From: Vulcanimicrobiota bacterium
GTDB lineage: Bacteria > Vulcanimicrobiota > Xenobia > Xenobiales > JADMJV01
Reading direction: 5' to 3'
Assembly (NCBI GenBank): GCA_017307785.1
Contig: JAFKGI010000006.1
Coordinates: 1 to 64,000 of the forward strand
DNA length: 64,000 bases
Under the pieces are notes generated by a model. It worked only from the letters and a program-made list of their open reading frames with translations, searched no databases and had not been told where the DNA came from. The first letter of the stretch is position 1. Each line of letters begins with the position of its first letter. The translations under genes were made by a program, and so were the position numbers. Of this stretch, positions 55,973-64,000 are shown piece by piece.

Positions 55973-58900
55973 TCGCCGCCATTCTACGCATGTCGATTCG
56001 CCGGCGCGGGCTGGTGTTGGGCTTTACCCTGCTGTTTCTGGTGGTGGCCCTGTATCGCGCCAGTCTGCTCAGCATCGACGCCGTTCCCGACGTGACCAAC
56101 CGCCAGGTGCAGATCAATGCGCTGGCTCCCTCGCTGGGGGCCGAGGAGATGGAGCGGCGCGTCACCTTTCCCCTGGAAATGGCCCTGGCCGGTCTGCCGC
56201 ATCTGCAGGAAATCCGCTCCATTTCTCAGTTCGGGCTGTCCCAGCTGACGGTGGTTTTTCGCGATGATAGCGAGATTTATCTGGCCCGGCAGTGGGTGGC
56301 CGAACGTCTGGCTCAGGCCGGCGAGCAGCTGCCGGACGGGGTAAAAACCGAGATGTCGCCGGTCAGCACCGGTCTGGGAGAAATTCTTTACCTGCGCCTG
56401 GCCAATCCAGGGCTGTCCTTGATGGAACGGCGCCGTTTGATGGACTGGGTGGTGCGTCCTCAGTTGCGCAGTGTGGCCGGTCTGGCCGATGTCAACGTTT
56501 GGGGCGGTCAGGCGCGGCAGATTCAGGTGGCCCTGGATCCGCGCCAGCTGGAGTATCACAATCTTTCGCTGGATGAAGTGGTGCGAGCCGTGCAGGACAA
56601 CAACGCCAACGGCGGCGGAGCCTTCATTCGTCAGGGCAATCAGCAGCAGATCGTGCAGGTCGCGGGCATGCTGCAAAAGCCCGAGGAACTGGAATCGATC
56701 AGCCTCTCCCCTACCCTGCAGCTGGGCGCGGTGGGCAGCGTGGGTCTGGGACCGATGAATCGTCAGGGAGCCATGACTCAGGACGGCCAGGGCGAGGAAG
56801 TTTACGCCATTTGCCTGTTGCTGCTGGGAGAAAACGGCAGCCGGGTGGTGGAGGCGGTGAAAGCCCGGCTGCCCGAAATCGAGAAAACCCTGCCGCCGGG
56901 CACCCATTTGGAGCCGTTTCTGGACCGGGGACGGTTGATCGGGGCCACTTTGCACACGGCCGGCAAGAACTTGCTGGAGGGCGGTCTGCTGGTGGTGGGC
57001 CTGCTGTTTGCCTTTCTGCTGCAGTTACGCGCGGGTCTGATCGTGAGTTGCGTGATTCCGCTGGCCATGCTGTTCGCCATGTGCGGCATGGGCTATTTCG
57101 GCATCTCGGCCAACTTGATGAGTCTGGGCGCTATCGACTTCGGCATCATCGTGGATGGCGCCGTGATCATGGTGGAGAACTGCGTGCGCCGGCTGTCGGA
57201 GTGTCAGGATCGGGACCGTTTGGAGGTCATCGAGGAAGCGGCCATCGAGGTGCGTCAGGCCACCCAGTTCGGCGAGATCTTGATTCTGGCCAGCTACGTG
57301 CCCATTCTGGCCCTGGCCGGCTTGGAAGGCAAGATGTTTCGCCCCATGGGGTGGACGGTGATTCTGGCCCTGGGGGGTGCCATGATCTGCACGCTGACGG
57401 TGATTCCCGCCCTGTGCGCTTACTTTCTGAAGGGCGGGCCGGAGCCGGAGCATCCGCTCTTTCATCGGGTGCTCCCGATGTATCGGCGGACGCTGGTGTG
57501 GTTGATGGGCTGGAAACGGGCGGTGGCCGGGGTGGCCTTGCTGGTGGTGCTGCTGGGGCTGGGGATTTTTGCCCGGCTGGGCACCGAGTTCATTCCTGAG
57601 CTCTCGGAAGGTTCCGTGGCCATGCAGATTACCTATCCGCCCGGCATCAATCTGGAGGAATCCATTCGCCTGTCGAGTGCGGCCGAGCGGCTGGTGTATC
57701 AGCAGTGCAAAGGGCTGGTGCAGCGGGTGGTGACGCGCATCGGGCGCCCGGAGATCGCCACCGATCCGATGCTGACCTGTCAGACCGACGTACTGGTGGA
57801 CCTGGTGCCGGGCGCCTCGCAGGACGAGGTGGTGTCGCGCTTGCGCAAGGTTTTCTCGGGACGTCCCGGCATGGACGTGAGTTTCACCCAGCCCATCAAG
57901 ATGCGCATGATGGAGTTGATCGAGGGGGTGGGCATCCGCGCCGACCTGGGCATCAAGATTTTCGGAGATGACCACAAGGAGCTGCAGCGTCAGGCGACTC
58001 GGTTGGCTTCGCTGATTCGGGAGGTTCCCGGAGCCGCCGATGTGAGCATCGAGATGACCCAGGGGTTGCGCCAGCTGCAGATCGAGGTGGACCGGGCCAA
58101 GCTGGCTCAATACGGGGTCAGCGTGCGCGATATCAATCGAGTGGTGGAGTCGGCGGTGGGCTGTGAGCCGATCAGTAGCTTGAACGACGGCAATCAGCGC
58201 ATGGACATTGTGGTGCGTCTGCCTGAGGATTTGCGCAGCGACCCGGAGGTGATCGGCAAGCTGCTGATTACCAATGCACGCGGCGAGCATGTTCCGCTGG
58301 ATCAGCTGGCGGTGTTGCGCGATCAGCTGGGTCCGGTGCAGATTTCCCGAGAGGGCGGCAAGCGGCGCATCGTGGTGCAGGCCAATGTGCGCGGCCGCGA
58401 TCTGGGCGGCTTTGTGCAGGAAGTGCGGGGGCGTATCGACGGCGGTTTGAAGCTGCCGGTGGGCTACTATCTGCGCTATGCCGGAACCTACGAGAAGCTC
58501 CAGTCCGGGCGTGCCCGGCTGGCGGTGGTGGTGCCGCTGACCTTCGCCATGGTTTTCGGACTGCTTTACTGGACCTTCGGACAGATCCGGCTGGCGGGGC
58601 TGGTCTTCAGCAGCATTCCGCTGGCCATGACCGGAGGACTGCTGGCGCTCTGGGTGCGCGGCATGAACTTCTCGATTTCGGCGGCGGTGGGCTTTGTAGC
58701 GCTGGCCGGGGTGGCCGTGCTCAATGGCGTGGTTATGCTGACCTTTATCGAGCAACTGCGGGGTCAGGGATTTTCTCTGCGGGAGGCGGCCGTGGAGGGG
58801 GCGGTGCTGCGCTTCCGTCCGGTGCTGATGACGGCCTGTGTGGCCGCTTTCGGCTTCTTGCCGATGGCCGTGTCGTCGGGCTCGGGGGCGGAAGTGCAGC

Positions 58901-59013
58901 GACCGCTGGCTACGGTGGTCATCGGGGGGTTGCTCAGCAGCAGCGCCTTGACGCTGCTGCTGCTGCCCGTGCTGCTGGAGCTGTTTACTCCGGTTAAGGA
59001 GAGACCTGAGTGA
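55969..59013 (+). CDS. CzcA-type heavy-metal RND efflux pump
   Basis: A 1014-residue RND pump of the HME family. AVPDVTNRQVQINALAPSLG is the CzcA N-terminal signature. LGAIDFGIIVDGAVIMVEN in TM4 contains Asp390, Asp396 and Glu403, the same spacing as the proton/metal residues of CzcA (D402, D408, E415), so Zn/Co/Ni-type ions are more likely than Cu or Ag. Twelve membrane helices and two large periplasmic loops are present. ATG 55969 is coupled to the adaptor gene. The 3' end overlaps the opposing gene by 20 nt. Metal specificity is inferred from motif only. Confidence 0.9.
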   Translation: MIAAILRMSIRRRGLVLGFTLLFLVVALYRASLLSIDAVPDVTNRQVQINALAPSLGAEEMERRVTFPLEMALAGLPHLQEIRSISQFGLSQLTVVFRDDSEIYLARQWVAERLAQAGEQLPDGVKTEMSPVSTGLGEILYLRLANPGLSLMERRRLMDWVVRPQLRSVAGLADVNVWGGQARQIQVALDPRQLEYHNLSLDEVVRAVQDNNANGGGAFIRQGNQQQIVQVAGMLQKPEELESISLSPTLQLGAVGSVGLGPMNRQGAMTQDGQGEEVYAICLLLLGENGSRVVEAVKARLPEIEKTLPPGTHLEPFLDRGRLIGATLHTAGKNLLEGGLLVVGLLFAFLLQLRAGLIVSCVIPLAMLFAMCGMGYFGISANLMSLGAIDFGIIVDGAVIMVENCVRRLSECQDRDRLEVIEEAAIEVRQATQFGEILILASYVPILALAGLEGKMFRPMGWTVILALGGAMICTLTVIPALCAYFLKGGPEPEHPLFHRVLPMYRRTLVWLMGWKRAVAGVALLVVLLGLGIFARLGTEFIPELSEGSVAMQITYPPGINLEESIRLSSAAERLVYQQCKGLVQRVVTRIGRPEIATDPMLTCQTDVLVDLVPGASQDEVVSRLRKVFSGRPGMDVSFTQPIKMRMMELIEGVGIRADLGIKIFGDDHKELQRQATRLASLIREVPGAADVSIEMTQGLRQLQIEVDRAKLAQYGVSVRDINRVVESAVGCEPISSLNDGNQRMDIVVRLPEDLRSDPEVIGKLLITNARGEHVPLDQLAVLRDQLGPVQISREGGKRRIVVQANVRGRDLGGFVQEVRGRIDGGLKLPVGYYLRYAGTYEKLQSGRARLAVVVPLTFAMVFGLLYWTFGQIRLAGLVFSSIPLAMTGGLLALWVRGMNFSISAAVGFVALAGVAVLNGVVMLTFIEQLRGQGFSLREAAVEGAVLRFRPVLMTACVAAFGFLPMAVSSGSGAEVQRPLATVVIGGLLSSSALTLLLLPVLLELFTPVKERPE

Positions 59014-59935
59014 TGGTCAAGATGGCTCGGTCGAACTGGATCAGGTTGCCGCCCAGGGGAGGGCTGCTAGGAACGCTGGCTCCCAGGGAGAGGCGCTCGT
59101 TGGCGCCCACGCTGACCACGCCGTTGAAGGAGAAGCTGCTCTGATCGGGGGAGCCCGGGGTGAAGTTGGCCTCGCGCGTCCCCTCCAGGTAGCCTCCTTC
59201 TCTGCCGACCACCCCGGTGGCGATGGAGGTGGGCGAAGTGGTGTTGACGGTATAGCTGATCAGGTAGTCGCCGGCGGTGGGCACCGAGAAAACGGCGGCA
59301 GGACCGTTTCGTTCAGTGCCGATGGTGATGTCGGGAACGGTTTCCTGAGCCGATTCCAGGGGCAAGCGGAAAGGAATGGGTCCGAGCCCGTAGCCGCTCT
59401 GGATGGTGTTCTTGCTGGCCGTGCCGAAGGCGCCGACGGTGATCGGACTGGTCGAAGGGGCGGGCTTGACGTCACCGCTGCCACCGGCACCGGCCCGGAA
59501 GCCGACGGTCAGATTCTGGATGGGGGTTTCCCCACCGGCGCTCAGGGAGACGGGCACCACCGAGGCGCCCACCACGCGGTCGCCGTTCGAGAAAATGACC
59601 ACCAGGCGACGGATGCTGGTGGGCACGTCGGTCAGGCGCACCGGGCCGGTCGTGCCGGCCACACGCACCGGTCCGTAAACGGGGCCGGCATCTCCGAGAC
59701 CCACGAACTTGACGCTGGTCACCGAGCTCAAGGACTGCTGCTCGTTGCTGGTGAGAGCGCGCGCCTGGATGTTGGTGGGCTGGAACAGCAGAGTGCCGGT
59801 GGGGCCGTTCACGGCCTGGCCGTTGTTGGTCGGTCCGGCCGGGGTGCCGCCGTAGTAATTGTTGTCGTCCGAGCCGCAGCCGAGGACGGCAAAAGCGGCC
59901 AGGGTGATTAGAGCTTTGGTCAGTTGGTTGTTCAT
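58994..59935 (-). CDS. Lipoprotein, tandem paralogue (downstream copy)
   Basis: A 313-residue lipoprotein: MNNQLTKALITLAAFAVLGC has a lipobox (VLGC). A Gly/Asn spacer follows, then FQPTNIQARALTSNEQQSLS, SVKFVGLGDAGPVYGPVRVA, and DVPTSIRRLVVIFSNGDRVV. These segments are repeated with near-identical wording in the gene at 59944, only 8 nt upstream, so the pair arose by tandem duplication. The rest is a beta-rich binding-type domain of unknown function (GDYLISYTVNTTSP). AGGAGAG is before the ATG. Confidence 0.75.
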   Translation of the reverse strand: MNNQLTKALITLAAFAVLGCGSDDNNYYGGTPAGPTNNGQAVNGPTGTLLFQPTNIQARALTSNEQQSLSSVTSVKFVGLGDAGPVYGPVRVAGTTGPVRLTDVPTSIRRLVVIFSNGDRVVGASVVPVSLSAGGETPIQNLTVGFRAGAGGSGDVKPAPSTSPITVGAFGTASKNTIQSGYGLGPIPFRLPLESAQETVPDITIGTERNGPAAVFSVPTAGDYLISYTVNTTSPTSIATGVVGREGGYLEGTREANFTPGSPDQSSFSFNGVVSVGANERLSLGASVPSSPPLGGNLIQFDRAILTITQVSP

Positions 59936-59943
59936 GTTCTCTC

Positions 59944-60876
59944 CTAAGGGGTGACTTGAGTAATGGTCAGGCTGCTGAAGTCGACGTTGGTGCTGCCTTG
60001 ACCGAGAAAAGCGCCGGGATCGGTGACGCCGAGCGAGACTTTGCTACCGGCGGGTAGGCTGATCACGCCGCTGAAGCTGTAGTCCTGGGTGCCGGCGTTG
60101 CCATTGTTGTTGCCCACGCGCGTGCCGGCAACGTAATTACCGGTCGCGTCGACCAGGCCGGCGGCGTCGTAGCCGGGCTGGGCGGTGTGAACCGTGTAGT
60201 CGACCAGATAGTCCCCTGCGGTCGGGATGGAAAAGCTGGTGGTGCGCTGCTGTCCGTTGTTGGTGCTCTGGTAGGCGGGACCGTCGTTGGCCACGGTGAT
60301 GTCCGGGGCCGAGGACTGATTGTCGGGCAGGGGCAGCAGCCGGGGCGACTGGCTGAGGATGTAGTTCTGCACTCGCAGCGTGCTGCTGTCGGCGGTGCCG
60401 AAGGCCACCTGGGTGTCGGCGTTGCTCGGCTTGGTGGAGCCGGAGTTGCCGGTGCTGAAGGCCACTCTCAGGGTGTCGATGCGGGTTTCGTTGCCGGTGT
60501 TCACGGTCAGCGGAACCACGGAGGCTCCCACCACCCGGTTGCCCGCCGAGTAGACGACTAGCAGGCGCCGTACGCTGGTGGGGACGTCGGTCAGGCGCAC
60601 CGAGTTGCTGTTGGCGACGCGCACCGGGCCGTAGACGGCACCATTGCCGCCCAGGCCTACGAACTTGAGGCTGGTGGCCGAACTCAGCGACTGTTGTTCG
60701 TCGCTGGTGAGGGCGCGCGCCTGGATGTTGGTGGGCTGAAAGAGAACCGTGCCGGTGTTGGCCGCTCCCAGGTTGTTGTTGGCGTTGCCGGACGGCGTGC
60801 CGCCGTAGTAGGTGTCGTCGGAACCGCAGCCGATCAAAGTGAGCGCCAGAACGCTCGTGATGATGAAACCCCGCAT
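59944..60876 (-). CDS. Lipoprotein, tandem paralogue (upstream copy)
   Basis: A 310-residue lipoprotein starting at ATG 60876 (GGAGG 5 nt before): MRGFIITSVLALTLIGCGSD. It has the same N-terminal segment order as its neighbour: FQPTNIQARALTSDEQQSLS, SLKFVGLGGNGAVYGPVRVA, DVPTSVRRLLVVYSAGNRVV; the C-terminal half is also related (PTAGDYLVDYTVHTAQPGYD). Divergence in the middle suggests that the two may bind different partners. Both are probably on one transcript from the promoter at 60897. Confidence 0.75.
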   Translation of the reverse strand: MRGFIITSVLALTLIGCGSDDTYYGGTPSGNANNNLGAANTGTVLFQPTNIQARALTSDEQQSLSSATSLKFVGLGGNGAVYGPVRVANSNSVRLTDVPTSVRRLLVVYSAGNRVVGASVVPLTVNTGNETRIDTLRVAFSTGNSGSTKPSNADTQVAFGTADSSTLRVQNYILSQSPRLLPLPDNQSSAPDITVANDGPAYQSTNNGQQRTTSFSIPTAGDYLVDYTVHTAQPGYDAAGLVDATGNYVAGTRVGNNNGNAGTQDYSFSGVISLPAGSKVSLGVTDPGAFLGQGSTNVDFSSLTITQVTP

Positions 60877-60896
60877 CATTGCCTCCACTGAAAATT

Positions 60897-60924
60897 ATTT
60901 TACATAAAGATTTATTCAGCCCAA
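60897..60924 (-). promoter_or_regulatory. Candidate sigma-70 promoter for the lipoprotein pair
   Basis: On the minus strand: TTGGGC (60924-60919), 16-nt spacer, TAAAAT (60902-60897), then a short leader and GGAGG to the ATG at 60876. Region 60890-60925 is the most AT-rich part nearby. Judged by eye. Confidence 0.45.
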
Positions 60925-61003
60925 TTTTTGCTTGCCAGGAAGACACCTGCCAGAGTTTCTGGATGGCCAGGAGACTTTGCCACAATCACCAATAGATGGC
61001 GAT

Positions 61004-62866
61004 ATGAAACGACGCGAATTTCTTCAGTCGGCGGCCTCGGTGGTGGGAGCTCTGGCGGCAGGTTGTGCCAGCTCCGATTCTGCTCCTTTGTCGGGGGGGT
61101 CGGCGGGGGCGCGCCGGCCCAATATCCTGATGATCGTGCTGGACGAGTTTCGCGTGCCTCCCGCCGGTTATGGCGCCAATGAGGGCGAGGCGGCCGGGCT
61201 GAAGGAGATTTTTGGCTTTGCCCGCCAGCTGTCGCCGGATAACCCTTACGCGCGGTTTTTCCCCGGTCTTTTGAGACTGCGCCGCAATGCGGTGGTGATG
61301 CGCAATCATTATCTGGCTTCGGCCGCCTGCGTGCCCAGCCGCACCGCTCTGCTCACCGGCCAGTATTCTAGTCTGACGGGTGTGACCACGACTTACGGTC
61401 TGTTTACCACTCCCGACGAGGTGCGGCTGCTCGACCCTGCGGGAGTGCCCACCGTGGGGGACTGGTTCAACGCGGCCGGCTACACCAGCCATTTCTTCGG
61501 GCTGTTTGATGTGGCCAGCGTGCCCGCGCCTTTTGACCTTTCGCCCTGGGGATTTACCTGCTGGGAGACTTCCGGGCCCAATCCCCATGGCGGCAGCACC
61601 CAGGACTTCGGGGTGTTCCGCGACGTGGGGTTCGCCGAGGCGGCTTGCGACTTTTTGTCAGGTAAGGGGGGGTGTTCCTCGCAGGAGCCGTGGTTCGCGG
61701 TGACCTCGCTGGTCAATCCGCACGATGTGACGGCTTATCCCTTTCCCTTTTATGGCAACGCGGCGCCGCCGCCTCAGCCGGCCGGGCAGCCGCAGACCAT
61801 TCCCCCTCAGGGGGCCGTGACCAATGCCGACCCGGTTTACGGAGTGGTGCCGTTAAATCCGGACGGCTTTCCCCAGGATACTTTTGGGGCTCCACCGACG
61901 CTGCACGAGGACCTGTCCACGAAGCCATCTTGTCAGCAAGAGTTTGCTTATAAGATTCAGTTGGCGTTTGGGGCCCAGTTGCCCGATGCGGTGCGGGCCA
62001 ATACCGGCTATCCCTGGCAGTTGCAGGGGCCGTTGGCCGAACCCTGGGTGCTGGCTTATGCCCAGTTTTACATGTGGCTGCACTACGTGGTCGATCAGCA
62101 GCTGTCAAAGATCTTGTCGGCTCTCGACGCTTCTGGCCAGGCGGAGAATACCATCGTGGTCTTTTGCGCGGATCACGGGGATGTGGCCGGGGCCCACGGG
62201 CAGATGATTCAGAAGTGGCACAGCGCTTATCAGGAAGCCATTCACGTGCCTTTTGTGGTGTCTTCGCCGCTGGTGAATCCCGAGGGTCCCATGCGGGAGG
62301 TCTTTCATCCCACGAGTCATATCGATATGCTGCCGACTTTGCTGGGGTTGGCCGGTTTGGGGGGACAGCTGGGAGTGGTGGCCAGTCGTATTCAGGGGCA
62401 CTCGCCGCTGGCGCTGCCGGTGGGCGTGGATTTATCCGATTTGATTCGAGGGAATGGGAGCGCGCCGGCGCGGCCCGGAGTGCTTTTCACCACCGATGAT
62501 GAGATTACCGGGCCGGGGGTCAAGCAGGCCCAGTATGAGGTGTTTCTGTCGGAGGTGGAGCGGGTGCGGTCGGCCGGGGTGGCTCTGAGCTCCGGGTCGG
62601 TCCGGCAGCCCAATCACGTGCGCTGTTTGTGTACGGGGGAGTGGAAGCTGGCCCGCTATTTTGACCCGAGCGGGGTGCAGGCGGACGAGTATGAGCTGTA
62701 TTGTTTGCGGCTGGATCCGAATGAGGCGGTCAATCTGGTGGATTATCGGACCTTTGCGGTGCGCACTTCCTTGCCGGGGCTTTCGGTACAGGAGATCGAG
62801 AGGCAACGGGATGTGTTGCGGAGCCAGCTGGCCGAGCAGGAGCGGGCGCTGTTGTTGACTCCCTAA
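61004..62866 (+). CDS. Sulfatase (Cys-type) with Tat lipoprotein signal
   Basis: A 620-residue sulfatase. MKRREFLQSAASVVGALAAGC is a Tat signal with lipobox (Cys21). RRPNILMIVLDEFR carries a metal-site Asp; SAACVPSRTALLTGQYSS contains Cys109 in C-V-P-S-R, the site converted to formylglycine. NTIVVFCADHGDVAGAHGQM and HIDMLPTLLGLAG are the other family segments. It would hydrolyse sulfate esters (or phosphonates) in the periplasm. The activating enzyme (anaerobic AtsB type or FGE) is not in this window. Start ATG 61004 gives the signal peptide. Confidence 0.9.
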   Translation: MKRREFLQSAASVVGALAAGCASSDSAPLSGGSAGARRPNILMIVLDEFRVPPAGYGANEGEAAGLKEIFGFARQLSPDNPYARFFPGLLRLRRNAVVMRNHYLASAACVPSRTALLTGQYSSLTGVTTTYGLFTTPDEVRLLDPAGVPTVGDWFNAAGYTSHFFGLFDVASVPAPFDLSPWGFTCWETSGPNPHGGSTQDFGVFRDVGFAEAACDFLSGKGGCSSQEPWFAVTSLVNPHDVTAYPFPFYGNAAPPPQPAGQPQTIPPQGAVTNADPVYGVVPLNPDGFPQDTFGAPPTLHEDLSTKPSCQQEFAYKIQLAFGAQLPDAVRANTGYPWQLQGPLAEPWVLAYAQFYMWLHYVVDQQLSKILSALDASGQAENTIVVFCADHGDVAGAHGQMIQKWHSAYQEAIHVPFVVSSPLVNPEGPMREVFHPTSHIDMLPTLLGLAGLGGQLGVVASRIQGHSPLALPVGVDLSDLIRGNGSAPARPGVLFTTDDEITGPGVKQAQYEVFLSEVERVRSAGVALSSGSVRQPNHVRCLCTGEWKLARYFDPSGVQADEYELYCLRLDPNEAVNLVDYRTFAVRTSLPGLSVQEIERQRDVLRSQLAEQERALLLTP

Positions 62867-64000
62867 ACGGCGGCGGCTTGTTCGGGGGTGCGCACCCGTT
62901 TCCAGAGGCGGGAGACGGAGATGGCGCGCTGTATGCAGTCGGCCACGCCCACTCCTTCTAGCCAGTTGCCGGATAGGTGCAGGGTGGGGTGAGCCTGGCC
63001 GAGTTCGAGCAGGTCGGCGATGCGCTGGCGGTGGCCGACGGGGTATTCGGGCAGGCGTTGGGGGTGGCGGACGAGCACGCTTTTGAGGGGGTCGCCCTGG
63101 AGGGGCATGAGCTGGTTGAGGTCCTGGCGGCAGCGTTCGATGAGGTCTTTGTCTCCCAGCTGCAGGAACTGTTCGCGTCCGGCCCCTCCCAAGAGCAGGC
63201 GGGTGGTGACCACGTCCCAGGGGGAGCGGCCGGGCCATTTGAGGTGGGCCATGGTGCAGCTGGAGAAGCACAGGCCCTGGGTGAGGGGCACCAGCAGGGA
63301 GCCGCCTTCGGGGACCTGGACTTTGTCTTTGGGCCAGGCCTGGCAGAGGACGGCCACGTCGCGGGCCACGATGGGGCGGATGAGGGCGGCCATTTCGGGT
63401 GCGAAGGATTGCAAGAGGGAGCTGGTGGTGGGAGCGGGCAGGGCCAGCAGAACGTGGCGGGCGCGCACTCGCTGGTCTTTGGTCTGGATGTGCCACTCTC
63501 CCCCGCCGCAGGGAGAGAAGGCCAGCACCGGGCTGTTGAGGTGCAGCCAGTCTTGCTTGAGCTTTTGGCGGAGGGTCAGGACGAGATGGCTGAGGCCCTG
63601 GCGGAAGCCCAGCAGAGTGGCCTCTTTGGGCGGGCTTTTGCGGAAGCTGCGGTAGAGGCTGCCGTGTTCTTGCTCGCGCTTGAGCAGGCTGGGAAAGGTG
63701 GATTCCATGCTGAGGTGCTCGGGGTCGGCCCCGTAGATGCCGGTGACGATGGGTTGGACCATCCACTGCAGCACTTCTTCGCCGAGGCGGCGGCGTATGA
63801 AATCGGCCACGCTTTCGTCGCCTTTGTGCTGGCCGACGAAGGGCTCCATGAGCAGGCGCATGCGTCCCCAGTTGCTGAGCAGGGGGCTTTGGAAGACGGC
63901 TTTGGTGCCGCTCGGCATGAGTCGGCGGAAGCCTTCGGGGAGGGGCAGCAGGTGTTTGTCTTTCAGGACCAGAGGGCGTTCTTTGCTGGCCGGGATCCAC
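62863..64000 (-). CDS. hemY: Protoporphyrinogen oxidase (HemY/HemG-type flavoenzyme), N-terminus beyond the right edge
   Basis: At least 378 residues of the C-terminal part are present; the frame continues to the window edge. DESVADFIRRRLGEEVLQWM, VQPIVTGIYGADPEHLSMES and the C-terminal HLSGNWLEGVGVADCIQRAI are typical of oxygen-dependent protoporphyrinogen oxidase, as is the lead-in RPLVLKDKHLLPLPEGFRRL that lies before Met 63918. The FAD-binding N-terminus is cut off. It catalyses the penultimate step of heme synthesis. Heme supply would serve the heme-c sensor at 42891. Neighbouring heme genes are not visible. Confidence 0.9.
   Translation of the reverse strand, partial: WIPASKERPLVLKDKHLLPLPEGFRRLMPSGTKAVFQSPLLSNWGRMRLLMEPFVGQHKGDESVADFIRRRLGEEVLQWMVQPIVTGIYGADPEHLSMESTFPSLLKREQEHGSLYRSFRKSPPKEATLLGFRQGLSHLVLTLRQKLKQDWLHLNSPVLAFSPCGGGEWHIQTKDQRVRARHVLLALPAPTTSSLLQSFAPEMAALIRPIVARDVAVLCQAWPKDKVQVPEGGSLLVPLTQGLCFSSCTMAHLKWPGRSPWDVVTTRLLLGGAGREQFLQLGDKDLIERCRQDLNQLMPLQGDPLKSVLVRHPQRLPEYPVGHRQRIADLLELGQAHPTLHLSGNWLEGVGVADCIQRAISVSRLWKRVRTPEQAAAV

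Noticed and set aside
57025..58755. A 576-residue minus-strand open frame, His/Gln-rich
   Set aside because: Antisense to the CzcA-type pump; composition is that of a reverse-complemented membrane protein.
1..64000. tRNA, rRNA or insertion sequences
   Set aside because: None was recognised by eye. No cloverleaf with TTCGAAT-type arm, no rRNA segment and no transposase motif (DDE, HUH or serine recombinase) was seen.

Overview
The window is 64 kb of gene-dense, GC-rich bacterial chromosome. About 67 protein genes can be supported and no tRNA, rRNA, insertion sequence or CRISPR array was seen. Diderm architecture is implied by a CzcA/CzcB-type RND pump with a lipoprotein adaptor, an HpnN-like RND exporter, many lipoproteins and Tat substrates, and a heme-c periplasmic sensor. 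Three Hanks-type Ser/Thr kinases, a PEP-CTERM-like protein, a STAS protein and a fatty acyl-AMP ligase point to a complex, probably free-living heterotroph. The phylum cannot be fixed from sequence reading alone. The gene style (short Gln/Pro-rich leader proteins, kinases, clostripain) made me think of Vulcanimicrobiota/Eremiobacterota, but that is a guess.

Layout. 1-4.4 kb: the start of a sigma factor running off the left edge, a TylF-like methyltransferase with a glycosyltransferase, a DUF2786-like protein, an RlmM/FtsJ-like rRNA methylase and GC-rich repeats. 4.4-9.6 kb: a type II secretion/type IV pilus-like set (two pseudopilins and a GAF-GspF fusion), facing a large membrane-anchored protein coupled to a receptor kinase. 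9.6-12.3 kb: a signal-less cysteine-protease-like protein, an intergenic zone with three copies of a palindromic repeat, an EVE-domain protein and a PEP-CTERM-like protein. 12.3-20.5 kb: a lipid-type cluster of SGNH hydrolase, MBOAT acyltransferase, B12 radical SAM enzyme, fatty acyl-AMP ligase, acyl carrier protein and HpnN-like RND exporter. 20.5-29 kb: a retropepsin-like protein and an EF-hand M14 carboxypeptidase flanking a 63-bp minisatellite, then TPR proteins, DUF952 and AHSA1 proteins.

29-42 kb: glycine-zipper proteins and a clostripain that lack signal peptides but share an N-terminal leader; an alpha/beta hydrolase lipoprotein; a 0.5-kb minisatellite; a protein with a FliG-like segment; a Tat intradiol dioxygenase with a tiny TatA-like gene directly behind it; a VOC protein; a second receptor kinase; zinc-ribbon proteins; and a STAS protein. 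42-54 kb: a heme-sensor/HAMP protein coupled to a third kinase, DJ-1 and dioxygenase proteins, a copper-amine-oxidase-type stalk protein, DUF1206, MarR, GNAT, parvulin and esterase genes. 54-64 kb: a heavy-metal RND efflux operon, two tandem paralogous lipoproteins, a Tat-exported sulfatase, and most of protoporphyrinogen oxidase running off the right edge.

Two themes stand out. First, at least four proteins without signal peptides begin Met-x-Ile-(Gln/Asn), continue with a Pro/Gln-rich stretch and then an acidic-x-Phe motif. They are glycine-zipper proteins and a clostripain protease, as would be expected of cargo for an unrecognised export route. Second, the chromosome is very compact: of 16 convergent gene pairs, 11 overlap tail to tail, while GC-rich tandem and palindromic repeats fill the few gaps.
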